Below, piece by piece: positions 7,163-15,231 of a stretch of 18,438 bases of DNA. The stretch's first letter is position 1. Each line of letters begins with the position of its first letter. A model generated the notes under the pieces. The model was not told the origin of the DNA. It saw nothing but the letters and a program-made list of their open reading frames with translations, and ran no database searches. The DNA is from Cloacimonetes bacterium UBA5210 (GTDB lineage: Bacteria; Cloacimonadota; Cloacimonadia; Cloacimonadales; Cloacimonadaceae). The position numbers and the translations under genes were made by a program. The stretch is from positions 1 to 18,438 of the forward strand of contig DHVK01000019.1 of NCBI GenBank assembly GCA_002412625.1. Direction: 5' to 3'.

Positions 7163-10100
7163 CTATTCTTCCGTAGTCTTACATTCCATTACTTCGGCAA
7201 ACTTTTTGTGCTCCTTGAATCTGGTCAAGCCAAGTTTTCCGAAGAAGGAATCCACGATCGAATAGATCACCGGAATGATGAACAAAGTCAGCAAGCTGGC
7301 AAAGAGCAAACCAAAGGTGAAACTGACCGCCAGCGGTCGCCAGGCTTGGGACGAGGGATCGCTGGAAAAGACCAGCGGCAGCATTCCCGCCACGGTGGTG
7401 GTGGTGGTCAAGATGATCGGGCGCAAGCGCACAGAACCGCTGTTGATGATAGCGTGCCAGCGATCTATCCCCTTGTCCCGTTCCTGATTGATGAAGTCGA
7501 TCAGGATGATGGCGTTGTTTACCACCACGCCTGCCAGCGCTACTACCGAGATCAGGGTGTTCAGCGAGAAGGGCAAGCCGGTTACCAAAAGCCCAAAGAT
7601 CACTCCGATGAAGGCAAAGGGAATGGTCATCATCACCACGATCGGCTGCACATAGCTGCGGAACTGACTGGCGAGGATGGTATAGATCAAGAGCAGGGCA
7701 AGCACAAACAAGCGTGCCAGGGAAGCGTAGCTTTTGCGCTGTTCCTCCTGCACCCCGCCAAATTCGTAGCTGTAGCCGGGGAACCTGGAAGAGAAGTTTG
7801 CCAATAGCCCTTCATCGGCTCCAAACCGGCTTCCGGTCAGGATACTCTGGACTTCCGCGGGAGTGCGGCGCTTGCTTTTGCCATCTTGCTCGTAGCTGCT
7901 CACGCTGGCGGTGATGCTCAGTACCCGGTCACCATCTCTGTGTTCAATGCGGGAGATGGAGGAGGCGATCTCGAACTCTGCCAGCTCTCTGAGGGCGATC
8001 AAATCCCCGCTGCGGGTGCGGATCTTCAGATCCTTCAGGTTCTCGATGTCTTGGGTATAGATGTCCTGCATCTTCAGGATCAAAGGATACTCTTCCACGC
8101 CATCACCGCGATATTGGCTCACTTCGGAACCGGTGGATGCGGTGCGGATGGTGCTTGCGATCTGCGCTACGGTAAGTCCGTGAATCGCCAGACGGTCATG
8201 ATAGGGCAGAATGCGCACTTCTTTCTTGCCGGCATCATAGCTGTCGTCGATATCCGTAACTCCGGGGATTTCACGCAGGTAGCCCTTAATGATGTCGCTG
8301 ATGAAGGCTAAGCGTTCCAGGCTGGCGCCCTTGATGCGGATATCCACGTCGTTGCCCACCGGGGGACCACTTCTGCCTTGGGAAAAGCGGTAAGAATAGA
8401 GCCCGGGGAGATCCTCGCAGAACTTTCTGAGGCTGTTCTGGATTTCATCATGACTGTAGGTCATATCTTTGATATCCACAAGGTCGATATTGATCTGAGC
8501 CGCGTTAGTCGCGAAGTTCCGCTGAGTCTCTCCACCCATCGCGCCCACGTTTGCTACCACATAGACCACATCGTCCTTCTGCGGCATGGTGCGGATGTAT
8601 TCTTCAACCTGTTCTACAATCGCCTTGGTTTCATCCAAAGTCGAGCCGATCGGGGTCTGCACTTGCAGCCTGATGGTTTGCGACAGTGTGGTGGGAAAGA
8701 ACTCGAACTGGATAGCCCCCGAGCCCAGAACCCCAAAGGATACCAGGAGCAGGGCAAAGGTGCCCCAGATGGTGATTTGTCGGTGCTTCAATGCCCACTT
8801 TACCCCTTTCTGATAGCGGCTGATCAAAGGTTGAATCATGCGGGTGCTGCGATCCTCTTTGCGAGGTTCCTTGCGGGCAAACTGGAACACGTTGTTGGGC
8901 AAAACCACCATGCTCTGCAGCCAGCTGCCAAACAGCGCCAGCGACACCACGATAGGGAACACCCCGAGGAACTGCCCCATCACACCTTCCAGCAAGAGCA
9001 GCGGCATAAAGGCAGCCAGAGTGGTAAGGGTGGAGGAAAACACGGGCCAGATCACCTGGTCCACGCCCATGATGATGGAATCCCGGTGGCAGAAGCCTTC
9101 TTCCCGATAGCGGTGGATGTTTTCCAGCACGACGATAGAGTTATCCACTACCATGCCCACCACGATAATAAAGCCAAAGATCGTCAGGTTGTTCAGGGTG
9201 ATATCAAAATAGGGGATCACCACAAAGGCGATTAGAATCGATAGCGGAATCCCGAAGGATGCCAGCAGCGCGTTGCGCCAACCCAGGAAGAAAAACAGCG
9301 CGGTAAACACCAGCAGGATGCCGATCAAAGCGCTCTTGCCCAAAGCGTTAATGCCGTTTTTCACGTCGATTGAACCGTCATTGCGCAAGCTTAGTTCCAC
9401 TCCCGGAACAGATCTCTGAAACTCTGCCAGATAGGCTTTCACATTGTCCACGATCGAAATGATGTTTCCGCTGCCTTTCTTATACAGGAAGATAGAAACG
9501 GACTCCTCGCCGTTCAGCTTCGCGATAGACACCGGTTTTTCCAGAGTGTCGCGCACGGTTGCCACATCTTTGATCATGATCGACCTGCCGCTGGCGTCCG
9601 ACACCAGAATCAGGTCCTTCACTTCTTCGATGTTATTGAATTCTCCCAGTGTGCGCACCAGAAACTCCAGCTTGCCAAAGCGCGCGGTGCCGCCCGGAAT
9701 ATTCAGGTTTCTGCCCCCCATCGCGGCGGAGAGGTCGTTCAGGCTAAGCCCATAGGCATCCAGCCTGGCTTGATCCACATCCACCCAGATCTGGCGCTCC
9801 CGGGCACCGATGGTCTCCACCTTGGAGATATCGGTGATCTCCAGAAGCCCGTCCTCAAGCCGCTCTGCGATTTCCCGCAAAGCCTTGGGGCTCATTCCTT
9901 TGCCGCTAACTGCCACCTGCGCGATCGGGTTCACTTCACGCATATTGAGCCGGATGACGATGGGTGCAAGCGCGTCTGTGGGCAGATCCGTAACCTTTGC
10001 AACTTCGCGGCTGACCCGGTCGAAAGCCTCATCCGGGGAAACTCCGGTATTGAAGACCACCTGGATCGTTGCGCGTCCTTCCTGAGCGGTAGCACCGATG

Positions 10101-10339
10101 TAATCCAGATCATCCAGATCGCTCAGTTCCACTTCCAGTTTGCGCACAATCAATTGTTCAATCTCTGCGGGAGAAACCCCAGGATACATCACCACCACCA
10201 GAGTGGTACCAAAATCTACTGCGGGGAACTCTTCCCGGGGCAGGTTCACCATGGCGATCACGCCAAAGATCAACACCGCCAGGGTGAGCATATTCACCAA
10301 AATGGAATATGTGAGAGCTGTTTTTGCTACAGAAAACAT
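7163..10339 (-). CDS. RND-family efflux permease (AcrB/HAE1-like inner-membrane subunit)
   Basis: A 1058-residue proton-driven transporter, the usual RND length. A first transmembrane helix (about 10-32) leads to a large periplasmic domain with the family pattern YPGVSPAEIEQLIVRKLE at about 52-69. A helix bundle follows from about 335, then the second half repeats this plan. The fourth-helix motif reads VGMVVDNSIVVLENIHR, with D399 followed by N400. AcrB has two aspartates here (D407, D408), so only one of the relay acids is present, as in many divergent RND homologues. The tenth-helix region reads GVVVNNAIILIDFINQERDKG (about 935-955) and lacks the AcrB-type lysine. It starts three bases after the fusion-protein gene and follows OMF and MFP genes, so it forms the pump core of a tripartite efflux system. 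Substrate cannot be told from sequence. Confidence 0.93.
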   Translation of the reverse strand: MFSVAKTALTYSILVNMLTLAVLIFGVIAMVNLPREEFPAVDFGTTLVVVMYPGVSPAEIEQLIVRKLEVELSDLDDLDYIGATAQEGRATIQVVFNTGVSPDEAFDRVSREVAKVTDLPTDALAPIVIRLNMREVNPIAQVAVSGKGMSPKALREIAERLEDGLLEITDISKVETIGARERQIWVDVDQARLDAYGLSLNDLSAAMGGRNLNIPGGTARFGKLEFLVRTLGEFNNIEEVKDLILVSDASGRSIMIKDVATVRDTLEKPVSIAKLNGEESVSIFLYKKGSGNIISIVDNVKAYLAEFQRSVPGVELSLRNDGSIDVKNGINALGKSALIGILLVFTALFFFLGWRNALLASFGIPLSILIAFVVIPYFDITLNNLTIFGFIIVVGMVVDNSIVVLENIHRYREEGFCHRDSIIMGVDQVIWPVFSSTLTTLAAFMPLLLLEGVMGQFLGVFPIVVSLALFGSWLQSMVVLPNNVFQFARKEPRKEDRSTRMIQPLISRYQKGVKWALKHRQITIWGTFALLLVSFGVLGSGAIQFEFFPTTLSQTIRLQVQTPIGSTLDETKAIVEQVEEYIRTMPQKDDVVYVVANVGAMGGETQRNFATNAAQINIDLVDIKDMTYSHDEIQNSLRKFCEDLPGLYSYRFSQGRSGPPVGNDVDIRIKGASLERLAFISDIIKGYLREIPGVTDIDDSYDAGKKEVRILPYHDRLAIHGLTVAQIASTIRTASTGSEVSQYRGDGVEEYPLILKMQDIYTQDIENLKDLKIRTRSGDLIALRELAEFEIASSISRIEHRDGDRVLSITASVSSYEQDGKSKRRTPAEVQSILTGSRFGADEGLLANFSSRFPGYSYEFGGVQEEQRKSYASLARLFVLALLLIYTILASQFRSYVQPIVVMMTIPFAFIGVIFGLLVTGLPFSLNTLISVVALAGVVVNNAIILIDFINQERDKGIDRWHAIINSGSVRLRPIILTTTTTVAGMLPLVFSSDPSSQAWRPLAVSFTFGLLFASLLTLFIIPVIYSIVDSFFGKLGLTRFKEHKKFAEVMECKTTEE

Positions 10340-10342
10340 CGC

Positions 10343-11419
10343 TTATTCCCTGATCTTGACGATGGAGCCGTCTTCCAGGTTTTCGCTGCCGGAGATCACG
10401 ATCGTCTCCCCAGCTTCCACTCCGGAAAGAATCTCCACAAATTCCGAGACACTGCGTCCCAGCTGCACATCTCTTTGCCGGGCGATCTGTTTCTCGCCTT
10501 CCTGAACCACCACATACACAAAGTTGCGGTCATACTCTTTTTGCACATTCGTAATCGATGTGTAAAGCAGATTTCTGAAGGTATTGGTTTTGATGCGCGC
10601 GGAAACCACCATCCCGGGCATCAAAGCGCTGCCCCCCTGCATGGTTAGTTCCACCGGATAGTTCGCGCTGCCCGGCAAGGGACGGATGCCAAAGCCGCGC
10701 ACGGTAGCCCGGTAAGTATTGCCCATGTGCGTCACGATGGCGTTCTGCCCCACTTTCAGCTTGGCTATCTGGCTTTCGCCCACGCCTGTCTTCAGGAGCA
10801 GGGTGCTCGCATCAGTGATGGCGGCAATCGGCATACCCATGTTTACATATTGCCCCACTGCCACATTGAGCTGGGAAATGCGCCCTTTTTCAGGGGCGAT
10901 CAGGTAGGAATTATCATATGCCATGCGTGCTGCTTCCAGCCCGGCTTTGGCACCGTCAAAAGCTGCTTTGGCAGAGTTGAAGCCGGCACTTGCCATATTG
11001 AACTCCGCTTCCGAGATCAGATTGCGCTCCCGGGAACTGGTGGCATAATTCAGGTTCTGCTGCGCGTTTTGCAGAGAAGTCTCTGCTGCCCGGAATCCTG
11101 CTTCTGCGGATTCAAACCGGATCTTCAGCACATCATTTTCCAGCTTGCCGATGCGCTCGCCTTGCTGAACAAAGTCACCCAGTTTTTTGTTTAGAGCCAG
11201 GATTCTGCCGGAGCCTTCAGCGCTCATGGTGATATCCGTGATTCCTTCCAGCTTGCCGGAGACCGTAACGATTTCATCGATGTCTCTCAGCACCAGCTCT
11301 TCCACCATCACTGCCTGGCTACCGTCATCTCTGCCGCCACGTTGGGGGGCTGCAGTATCTTTTTTCCCGCAAGCACTTAGCAGCACCAGCAGTGAGATAG
11401 TCATCATTATATATTTCAT
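10343..11419 (-). CDS. RND periplasmic adaptor (membrane fusion protein), lipoprotein
   Basis: A 358-residue HlyD/AcrA-type adaptor that bridges the inner-membrane permease and the outer-membrane channel. The lipoprotein signal ends LLSAC with C17 as the lipidated residue. The split lipoyl (barrel-sandwich) motif is at about 66-100 and 172-200. Between these halves lies an alanine-rich helical hairpin (about 103-170) that should form the coiled coil. A beta-barrel (KVGQNAIVTHMGNTYRATVRGFG) and a membrane-proximal domain ending GEKQIARQRDVQLG and GETIVISGSENLEDG follow. Its length and order match AcrA/MexA proteins. A GTG start at 11434 is possible by frame but the GGAGG at 11427-11431 supports ATG 11419. 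It sits 14 bases after the outer-membrane gene and three before the permease, as expected for one pump operon. Confidence 0.92.
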   Translation of the reverse strand: MKYIMMTISLLVLLSACGKKDTAAPQRGGRDDGSQAVMVEELVLRDIDEIVTVSGKLEGITDITMSAEGSGRILALNKKLGDFVQQGERIGKLENDVLKIRFESAEAGFRAAETSLQNAQQNLNYATSSRERNLISEAEFNMASAGFNSAKAAFDGAKAGLEAARMAYDNSYLIAPEKGRISQLNVAVGQYVNMGMPIAAITDASTLLLKTGVGESQIAKLKVGQNAIVTHMGNTYRATVRGFGIRPLPGSANYPVELTMQGGSALMPGMVVSARIKTNTFRNLLYTSITNVQKEYDRNFVYVVVQEGEKQIARQRDVQLGRSVSEFVEILSGVEAGETIVISGSENLEDGSIVKIRE

Positions 11420-11426
11420 CAAGTGT

Positions 11427-11431
11427 CCTCC
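11427..11431 (-). promoter_or_regulatory. Ribosome binding site fixing the adaptor start
   Basis: GGAGG on the minus strand lies seven bases before ATG 11419. It would fall inside the coding sequence if the upstream GTG at 11434 were used. Confidence 0.75.
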
Positions 11432-11433
11432 CA

Positions 11434-12759
11434 CTATTCCGCGAGAATAGCGTTTAATATGCTGTAATCGTCTGTGCCCACCAAGCTCAAAAGAGCCAGC
11501 CGGGCTTTGAAAAACTCGTAATAGGCATTTGCGTATGCCAAGCGTGAAGCAGAAAGCATCAGTTCCGCATCCATCAGTTCCAGGGTGGATATCATATTCA
11601 GCCGGAAGCGCTCGGAGAGCTGGGCATACATATCTTCGGTGATATCCAGAGACAGCTTGGCGGTCTTCACCTGACGCGCGCTGCTGACCATCCTGATCAC
11701 CGCAGCGTCGATCCCCAGGAGAATCCCGTCGGAAGCTTGTTTGGCTTCCATGCCGGCTTTTTGTGCTTCATAATATGCCTTGCGGGAAGCGGCGTAGTTT
11801 CCTACCTGGGGCAACAAAGGAATCGAGAGATTCAGCATGATCTGGTTTGAAGCTTCAAACTCGTAGCGGTCTATGCCGTTTTCGTCGTAAGATCTGCTCC
11901 CGACCAGGTTCAGACTTGGCAAAAAGCTGCCCTTGCTCATCTTGTAGGCTCTTTCGGAGATCTCGACCCCGCCATCGATAAGCTTTAGCTGAAGGTTATT
12001 GTTCTTGCCCAATTTCGTCAGTGCTTTGCCGATTCGTTGCAAGCCCGCGCTATCCAACTGTGCCAAAGGGAGGATCTCCGCGTCGCTCAACGCAAGCGGC
12101 ATCGGGCTAAGCAGTTCAGAGCTGCCCAGATAGTTGGCAAAATCCCTTTGGGCGAGGTCATACGCGGTTTGGCTCTGCAACACCGCAATGTCTTTGTTGG
12201 CAAGATTTGCTTGAAACCGCAGCAGATCAGCGCGCGCGATCAGTCCGTTTTGCAGTTTGATCTCTGCCAGTTCAAGATTCGTTTGCGCCTGGCTATGTTC
12301 TGCCACGGCGATATCCAGAACTTCTTTCAGCTGCAATAGAGCGTAATACTTGCTCTCGACTTCACTGAGCAGTTCAAGCCTTTTCGCCTGTAGATTCAGT
12401 TCCGCCATTTCCGCGGAGGTAGAAGCCATTTTGTAGGATTGATACAGCTTTCCGCCCAGAAATAAGGGTTGGCTGAGGTTCAGGGAGATTGAGCGTTGGT
12501 CTTTGTTCAACGTAGTATTCTGCACAGTGCGCGCGGGATCCATGTAGAGCAGAGTTCCGCTAAGGCTAAGATTTGGCAAAAACGCCGAAAGCGCGCTCGT
12601 CTTCTGCCATTCAGCCGCGCTCAGAGCTGCTGCCCCGGCTCGGTAACCATAGTTTTGCTCCAGGGCGATCGACTTTGCCTCTTCCAGAGAAAGCGCTCTT
12701 TGAGCCGGTAAGGCTATGACCAAAAGTATCATGCCGATGATCAATAGATATTTATGCAT
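11434..12759 (-). CDS. TolC-like outer-membrane efflux protein
   Basis: A 441-residue outer-membrane factor, the usual size for the OEP/TolC family. A signal peptide (MHKYLLIIGMILLVIALPAQ) leads straight into LSLEEAKSIALEQNYG, the standard opening of the first OEP helix. Two similar halves follow, each with long amphipathic helices: AELNLQAKRLELLSEVESKYYALLQL in the first, and a second ending in YEFFKARLALLSLVGT. These fold into the trimeric barrel-tunnel that lets the pump discharge outside the cell. The frame is open up to ATG 12801, but AGGAGA six bases before 12759 and the position of the signal peptide fix the start there. First gene of the pump operon; its stop lies next to the adaptor's ribosome site. 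Confidence 0.93.
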   Translation of the reverse strand: MHKYLLIIGMILLVIALPAQRALSLEEAKSIALEQNYGYRAGAAALSAAEWQKTSALSAFLPNLSLSGTLLYMDPARTVQNTTLNKDQRSISLNLSQPLFLGGKLYQSYKMASTSAEMAELNLQAKRLELLSEVESKYYALLQLKEVLDIAVAEHSQAQTNLELAEIKLQNGLIARADLLRFQANLANKDIAVLQSQTAYDLAQRDFANYLGSSELLSPMPLALSDAEILPLAQLDSAGLQRIGKALTKLGKNNNLQLKLIDGGVEISERAYKMSKGSFLPSLNLVGSRSYDENGIDRYEFEASNQIMLNLSIPLLPQVGNYAASRKAYYEAQKAGMEAKQASDGILLGIDAAVIRMVSSARQVKTAKLSLDITEDMYAQLSERFRLNMISTLELMDAELMLSASRLAYANAYYEFFKARLALLSLVGTDDYSILNAILAE

Positions 12760-12765
12760 CAAAAA

Positions 12766-12771
12766 TCTCCT
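12766..12771 (-). promoter_or_regulatory. Ribosome binding site fixing the outer-membrane factor start
   Basis: AGGAGA on the minus strand ends six bases before ATG 12759. The longer frame from 12801 would place 14 non-hydrophobic residues before the signal peptide. Confidence 0.7.
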
Positions 12772-12854
12772 GATATTCTCCGCCTGTTTGCCAGTTCCCA
12801 CGCAACACTCAGGCTAATTCTTCTTGATTGAGGGATACTATAAAGATAAGTAAA

Positions 12855-12883
12855 ATAGTACCGATTAACAAACCAATTTTCAA
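12855..12883 (-). promoter_or_regulatory. Candidate promoter of the efflux pump operon
   Basis: On the minus strand TTGAAA (12883-12878) and TACTAT (12860-12855) are 17 bases apart, about 96 bases before the outer-membrane gene. A second AT-rich box, TATAGT, lies further down at 12842-12837, so the true start site may differ. Confidence 0.4.
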
Positions 12884-13320
12884 TAAATCCAAAACGGAAT
12901 TGTTCACCGTTGATGATGGCTGCTGGTTTTTCGGTTGGATCGAACTATCTCACCGAACAAGCTAAGTAGCGAAGACAAATCCTGATGAATCCTGAGTGGG
13001 TAATTTAAAGATAACAGGCCAAAGAATTGGACTTTTTGGGAGAGTACCGATTGCGACACACTCCAATCGGCTGATGCAAGCATTATCGGGATTTGCCGGA
13101 TATATCTTACCCACCTCTTGCCCCGTTCACTCTCGCGGGATGAGCCTGATATGAAGCTCTTATTCTCCTATGCCCACAGCTTGATAAGAGCTTAATGCTA
13201 GCATAACGACAAGCAAAGCAATCCGGCAGGCACCATGGCTTCAATCTTTGATGTGGAATCAAGTCTCCTGCCAGGAAATACAGCCACTCCCAATGGCATT
13301 GCCGGGGAACCCGATGCCCC
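12884..13320. other. Gene-free stretch between the pump and ars-like operons
   Basis: No convincing reading frame on either strand. It holds repeat copy 2 (13154-13193), a hairpin with CCGATT (13047-13052) and AATCGG (13065-13070) around a twelve-base loop, and two AATCCTGA octamers (12978-12985 and 12988-12995). No clear terminator follows the arsenate reductase gene; GGGG and CCCC arms just beyond its stop lack a T-run. Confidence 0.5.
13154..13193 (-). repeat. Dispersed 40-bp repeat, copy 2, with perfect 10-bp inverted ends
   Basis: On the minus strand the unit starts AAGCTCTTAT and ends ATAAGAGCTT, a perfect ten-base inverted repeat around a twenty-base centre containing TGTGGGCATAGGAGA. 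It matches copy 1 (4251-4290) at 35 of 40 positions in the opposite orientation. Three of the five differences fall outside the arms. The hairpin is not followed by a T-run, so it is not a standard terminator. It lies about 130 bases past the arsenate reductase stop. Confidence 0.75.
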
Positions 13321-13731
13321 CTAAAGCTCTTTCAAATAACCGATTAACTTCTCTATGATCTCTTCCTTAGTCTTTTGGAAGAATGCCATGGCATCGGGAT
13401 GATCGGTATATGGCGCTGGATCTTCGATGCCGATATGCACTTGCGGTATGGGTTTGAAGAACACCGGGCAACTCTCTTTGGCATGGTCGCAGACCGTGAT
13501 CACAAGATCGAGATCGTCCCGGTTGAGAAACTCCGAAACGTTCTTGGATCTGAAACCGGAGGTCTCTATGCCCAGCTCTTGCAATACTTTGATGGCAAAG
13601 GGATTGACAGCTGAGTGTGCCACGCCGGCGGAATAGGCGGTGTAGCGATCGCCCAGATAGTGGTTAATCAGCGCCTCAGCCATGATGCTGCGGCAGGAAT
13701 TGCCGGTGCAGAGGATCAGTATCTTCTTCAT
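13321..13731 (-). CDS. arsC: Thioredoxin-coupled arsenate reductase (ArsC, LMW phosphatase fold)
   Basis: A 136-residue cytoplasmic enzyme that reduces arsenate to arsenite. The P-loop CTGNSCRS puts the nucleophile at C8 and the arginine at R14, and the redox pair sits at C81 and C88 in CDHAKESC. This triad matches C10, C82 and C89 of the staphylococcal type, in which the resulting disulfide is reduced by thioredoxin. DPA at 104-106 holds the general acid. All catalytic residues are present, which separates it from plain low-molecular-weight tyrosine phosphatases that lack the C81/C88 pair. It is last in the six-gene operon, two bases after the thioredoxin-fold lipoprotein. No Acr3 or ArsB arsenite pump is seen nearby. 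Confidence 0.92.
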   Translation of the reverse strand: MKKILILCTGNSCRSIMAEALINHYLGDRYTAYSAGVAHSAVNPFAIKVLQELGIETSGFRSKNVSEFLNRDDLDLVITVCDHAKESCPVFFKPIPQVHIGIEDPAPYTDHPDAMAFFQKTKEEIIEKLIGYLKEL

Positions 13732-13733
13732 GC

Positions 13734-14279
13734 TTAGTCCAATGTTGCCAGATATTTATCCAGCATCGCCTTCATTTGATCCTTGGGGTAAAAACCTTCA
13801 TGGCGGAAAAACTCACGTCCTGAGGCATCCAAAAAGACTTGGGTAGGCATTACTCTAATCCGGTATTTCTGTCCGATTTCCCGATCTTCGTATAGATCAT
13901 GGAAGATGACTTCCACTACTCCGGGATATTCTTCGGCAATTTCTTTCATGATGGGCTGCATCATACGGCAGGGGATGCAGCTTTCGGCACCGATCTCTAA
14001 AAAGGTAACTTTGTAGCCCTCTTTTCCCTGTTTGGGCTGGGGGGAGTCCGTCTTTGGCGCGGGGCTGGGGTTTGCGGCTACTTGTCTGGTCTGCGCGGCG
14101 GCAGGTTCCGGGCTAGCGTTTTGGGCTTCAGCACTTTGGTCTGCTTCGGCGATCACCGTATTCTCGACAAGCGGGGCGACTCCTTGCTCGCTTGCGTTTG
14201 TCTCTGCCGGCTTGTCGGTGCCGGCTCCACAGGCAGCCAGTGCCAAGATCAAGATGAATGTGATCAGAACTTTCTGCAT
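13734..14279 (-). CDS. Thioredoxin-fold lipoprotein with CIPC active site
   Basis: A 181-residue envelope protein. The signal ends LALAAC with lipidated C17. Residues 21-86 form a low-complexity linker rich in Ala, Pro, Glu and Gln that would hold the enzyme domain away from the membrane. The thioredoxin domain follows, with SCIPC (C101, C104) and the cis-proline in VMPTQVF (P145). It likely reduces or exchanges disulfides outside the inner membrane. Its probable electron donor is the CcdA-type protein encoded two genes upstream, as in DsbD/CcdA-ResA systems. A GAGGG site precedes ATG 14279. CIPC rather than CGPC suggests redox properties different from cytoplasmic thioredoxin. Whether it ends up on the inner or outer membrane is not clear. 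Confidence 0.85.
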   Translation of the reverse strand: MQKVLITFILILALAACGAGTDKPAETNASEQGVAPLVENTVIAEADQSAEAQNASPEPAAAQTRQVAANPSPAPKTDSPQPKQGKEGYKVTFLEIGAESCIPCRMMQPIMKEIAEEYPGVVEVIFHDLYEDREIGQKYRIRVMPTQVFLDASGREFFRHEGFYPKDQMKAMLDKYLATLD

Positions 14280-14289
14280 AATTATGCCC

Positions 14290-14520
14290 TCACTTGATCA
14301 GAGCTTTGATATCAGAGGCAGAAAGCAGCTTGCCACTGGCTACCACTTTTTCATCGATTACCAGAGCGGGAGTCATCATCACGCCATAATCCATGATTTG
14401 GTCCAAGTCTGTTACTTTCTCGACCGATGCTTCAATGCCGGCTTCAGCGATCGCCTGCCGGGCGTTTTCTTCCAGTTTCTTGCATTTGGGGCAGCCAGTG
14501 CCTAAAATCTTGATAATCAT
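14290..14520 (-). CDS. Small thioredoxin-like protein with CPKC motif (redox-active disulfide protein family)
   Basis: A 76-residue minimal thioredoxin/glutaredoxin fold without a signal peptide, hence cytoplasmic. The active site is GCPKC (C10, C13), directly after the first strand MIIKILGTG. The cis-proline loop is MMTPALVIDEKVVASGK (P51). This matches the TM0996/MTH895 thioredoxin_3 family, often found beside DUF318 permeases in anaerobes. It could hand electrons to the membrane carrier encoded just upstream or to ArsC downstream. It may alternatively act as a metal or metalloid chaperone. AAGGAG six bases before the ATG makes the start secure. Confidence 0.88.
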   Translation of the reverse strand: MIIKILGTGCPKCKKLEENARQAIAEAGIEASVEKVTDLDQIMDYGVMMTPALVIDEKVVASGKLLSASDIKALIK

Positions 14521-14538
14521 CTTGTTCTCCTTCTTGTG

Positions 14539-15231
14539 TTAACTGAAAATCAGATACAAACCCGCCAGCAAGACCAGCGCGGCACAAATGTACCTGACTA
14601 ATTTGGTTCCTTTTGATTTTGCAGACCAGTTCAGATAAGCCTGCACCTTTGCTGCGAATGTTCCTGCCAGGATTATCACCAGGCAATGCCCGATGATATA
14701 GGCCAAAAGCAGCCCCAAAGCAAAGATAAACTTTGAGCCCGCGGATGTAAAAACGATGCCCAGGATCGGTGCCATGAAGGCAAATGAGCAGGGTCCCAGA
14801 GCAATTCCCATCAGGAAGCCCAGGCTGAGGGCAGCCCAGGCACCTTTGCCCTTGCCGGAGACATTCGCCCCCAGATTCGGCAGTTTGATAATATCGGCAA
14901 TGAAGAAGGCTACGATGATGAAGACCACGCCCATGGCGGGCTCTACCCAGCTTCCCACATCGCCCATCAGGCGTCCCATCAAGCCGGTGATCAGCCCGAT
15001 CAGCCCCATCATCGCCAAGATACCCAGCGTGAAGCAGGTGGAGAGCCAAAAGGCACGCTTGGTGCTCATGTCCTTTTGTCCGCCCAAAAAGCCGATGATC
15101 AGAGGTATACTCGCCAGATGGCAGGGGCTGAGCAGGATGCTGAGGATACCCCACAAAAAGGCGGCTGAAAATGCGAGCGCGGGACTGGCATATAGCGCCG
15201 CGCTCAATTGATTGAAGATCTGCATAATCAT
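14539..15231 (-). CDS. CcdA-type transmembrane thiol-disulfide electron transporter
   Basis: A 230-residue protein with about six transmembrane helices, like CcdA and the membrane part of DsbD. Each half carries the family's redox cysteine before a proline-containing helix: LLSPCHLASIP (C37) and ALGPCSFAFMAP (C148). These two cysteines normally take electrons from a cytoplasmic thioredoxin and pass them to an extracytoplasmic thioredoxin-fold partner. Both partners are encoded immediately downstream. The start ATG 15231 overlaps the permease stop as ATGA, with CGGAG ten bases upstream; the same frame runs open back to 15540, but that part is antisense-free shadow of the permease gene. No cytochrome c maturation genes are near, so this copy probably serves the ars-like operon rather than heme proteins. 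Confidence 0.87.
   Translation of the reverse strand: MIMQIFNQLSAALYASPALAFSAAFLWGILSILLSPCHLASIPLIIGFLGGQKDMSTKRAFWLSTCFTLGILAMMGLIGLITGLMGRLMGDVGSWVEPAMGVVFIIVAFFIADIIKLPNLGANVSGKGKGAWAALSLGFLMGIALGPCSFAFMAPILGIVFTSAGSKFIFALGLLLAYIIGHCLVIILAGTFAAKVQAYLNWSAKSKGTKLVRYICAALVLLAGLYLIFS

Noticed and set aside
9770..10648. 292-codon frame antisense to the RND permease and adaptor
   Set aside because: It crosses two well-supported genes, is rich in His and Cys as typical antisense translation, and has no family motif.
12978..12995. Two AATCCTGA octamers as a direct repeat array
   Set aside because: Only two short units in a gene-free stretch; chance is sufficient. No CRISPR-like spacing or further units.
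13303..13320. GGGG/CCCC arms after the arsenate reductase stop as a terminator
   Set aside because: Short stem and no T-run on the minus strand.
13321..13731. Ordinary low-molecular-weight protein tyrosine phosphatase
   Set aside because: The C81/C88 pair and the operon context indicate the thioredoxin-coupled arsenate reductase type instead.
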